Below are positions 63,297 to 64,000 of a DNA stretch of 64,000 nt, piece after piece. The DNA is from Planctomycetota bacterium. GTDB lineage: Bacteria > Planctomycetota > UBA8742 > UBA2392. The notes beneath the pieces are model-generated. The model ran no database searches and was not told the origin of the DNA. It saw only the letters and a program-made list of their open reading frames with translations. Each line of letters begins with the position of its first letter. Within the stretch, counting starts at the first letter, position 1. The translations under genes were made by a program, and so were the position numbers. The DNA lies in contig JADZFR010000002.1 of NCBI GenBank assembly GCA_020849795.1, forward strand, positions 110,642-174,641. Reading direction: 5' to 3'.

Positions 63297-63302
63297 TAAA
63301 CT
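63297..63302 (+). promoter_or_regulatory. putative leaderless -10 of HYExAFE gene
   Basis: TAAACT ends six bases before ATG 63309, and no ribosome site lies between them. The sequence ACTAAACT resembles the TAAACT elements at 3607 and 12293. Confidence 0.4.
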
Positions 63303-63308
63303 GCCCCG

Positions 63309-63812
63309 ATGTTCGGCGCCAAGAACCACTATGAACAGGCCTTCAGCGGTTTGCTGGTTGAATCCGGCGTGCGCGCCCTGGCCGTTGAACAGGCGCGGCG
63401 GCCTGTACTGAACGGCGTGACACTCAAGAATTTCGACGTCATGGTACAGGGCACCGACGCGATTCTTGCCCTCGACCTCAAGGGCCGCCGCGACCGCCCA
63501 TGGGTCAGCCGCACCGACCTGTTTTCCATGATGGGCTGGCGCACGTTGCTGCAAGGCAAAGCTGAGCCGGCCTTTTTGTTCGCCTTCTTTACGCGGCTGT
63601 TTGAATTGCCGGGCCGTGTCGCTGACCTGCCGGCCACGCGCCACGAAACGCCCGCGGGCGTGTACCGCTTCTGCATGCTCGACATCAAAAGCGCGCAGCG
63701 CCTGGCCAAGCCCCGCAGCGCGCGCTGGGGCACGCTCGACTTCGCGTGGCAAGCGTTCGCCCGCGCCGTACGGCCCCTCGACGAGGTCGTGTCACTGGCA
63801 CAAATGGCGTAG
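63309..63812 (+). CDS. HYExAFE-family protein
   Basis: A 167-residue protein. The N-terminus NHYEQAFSGLL matches the HYExAFE name motif (last residue Ser instead of Glu), and VLNGVTLKNFDVMV and ILALDLKGRR further match the family, whose core resembles a PD-(D/E)XK fold with a KN-F-D...D-K layout. The family is described in planctomycetes and has no established function. It stands alone after the nuclease-like pair, with a -10-like element directly before the ATG. Confidence 0.75.
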   Translation: MFGAKNHYEQAFSGLLVESGVRALAVEQARRPVLNGVTLKNFDVMVQGTDAILALDLKGRRDRPWVSRTDLFSMMGWRTLLQGKAEPAFLFAFFTRLFELPGRVADLPATRHETPAGVYRFCMLDIKSAQRLAKPRSARWGTLDFAWQAFARAVRPLDEVVSLAQMA

Positions 63813-64000
63813 GGACAGGAGGCGGGAACTGCTTTGCGCTGACCCCACCTCTGACTTCCATCCTCCCGTCATTGCCGGAATTCTGAAAATTCTTTGCGCG
63901 CGTAAGTTGCGGCGGCGGCTGTAGTTCCTGCCTGGCGCCTCCTGCTGCCTGCCTCGTGCCACTCAAATCCTGTGTCCGCGGGTTCCTGGGGTTAAGGGGC
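63813..64000. other. 3-prime end of window without gene
   Basis: No coding sequence, hairpin terminator or RNA gene is seen in the last 188 bases. The minus-strand frame here lacks a ribosome site and is Arg/Gly-rich. Confidence 0.5.

Overview
The window is a GC-rich, gene-dense bacterial chromosome segment with no mobile elements, CRISPR arrays or rRNA. I infer a member of the Planctomycetota or a close relative. The main reason is the gene at 63309-63812, which reads as a HYExAFE-family protein, a family known essentially from planctomycetes. The envelope-rich content fits: many signal peptides, PDZ, TPR, FHA and squalene-cyclase-like toroid proteins, class III cyclases, sulfatases and futalosine-type menaquinone synthesis. 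No 16S or marker tree is available here, so this is inference.

Layout. (1) 0.35-9 kb: a small acidic protein, then three exported proteins with squalene-cyclase/prenyltransferase-like alpha/alpha toroid repeats, one of which has four PDZ domains in the middle; an HlyD-like adaptor sits among them. (2) 9-22 kb: a DapA-family lyase divergent from a membrane-tethered cyclase, then a tightly coupled run FHA - PilM/PilN fusion - PilO-like - small membrane protein - TPR - GspG-like pseudopilin. (3) 22-27 kb: an MBL-rhodanese fusion, mqnC and mqnA of the futalosine pathway separated by an opposing adenylate cyclase gene, and a lipoprotein. (4) 27.6-32 kb: DUF2277 and a potassium uptake operon (two KtrB/TrkH-like pores plus KtrA) headed by a clear ydaO/yuaA c-di-AMP riboswitch with a good promoter. 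(5) 32-42 kb: pgi-gpmI, tRNA-Ala(GGC), two alkaline-phosphatase-superfamily enzymes, cysC-sat for sulfate activation, and a PgpH-type 7TM-HD protein (c-di-AMP phosphodiesterase family). (6) 42-48.6 kb: a MarR regulator with a palindromic operator, a large FAD/Fe-S oxidoreductase, a Xer recombinase, tsf and rpsB. (7) 48.9-55.8 kb: three membrane-anchored proteins sharing a C-terminal module, then three tandem HtrA-like proteins of which only the third keeps the Ser/His/Asp triad. (8) 56-64 kb: a Calx-beta surface protein with a poly-Gly and transmembrane tail, an M28 peptidase, an LPP20-like lipoprotein, gmd, a PD-(D/E)XK-like gene with a partner of unknown function, and the HYExAFE gene.

Themes. 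Cyclic nucleotide signalling recurs: two class III cyclases (one with a Lys in place of the catalytic Arg), a c-di-AMP riboswitch, a likely c-di-AMP-binding KtrA and a likely c-di-AMP hydrolase. Envelope construction dominates the rest. Several genes show a -10-like hexamer only 6-8 nt before the ATG and no Shine-Dalgarno, which suggests leaderless mRNAs.
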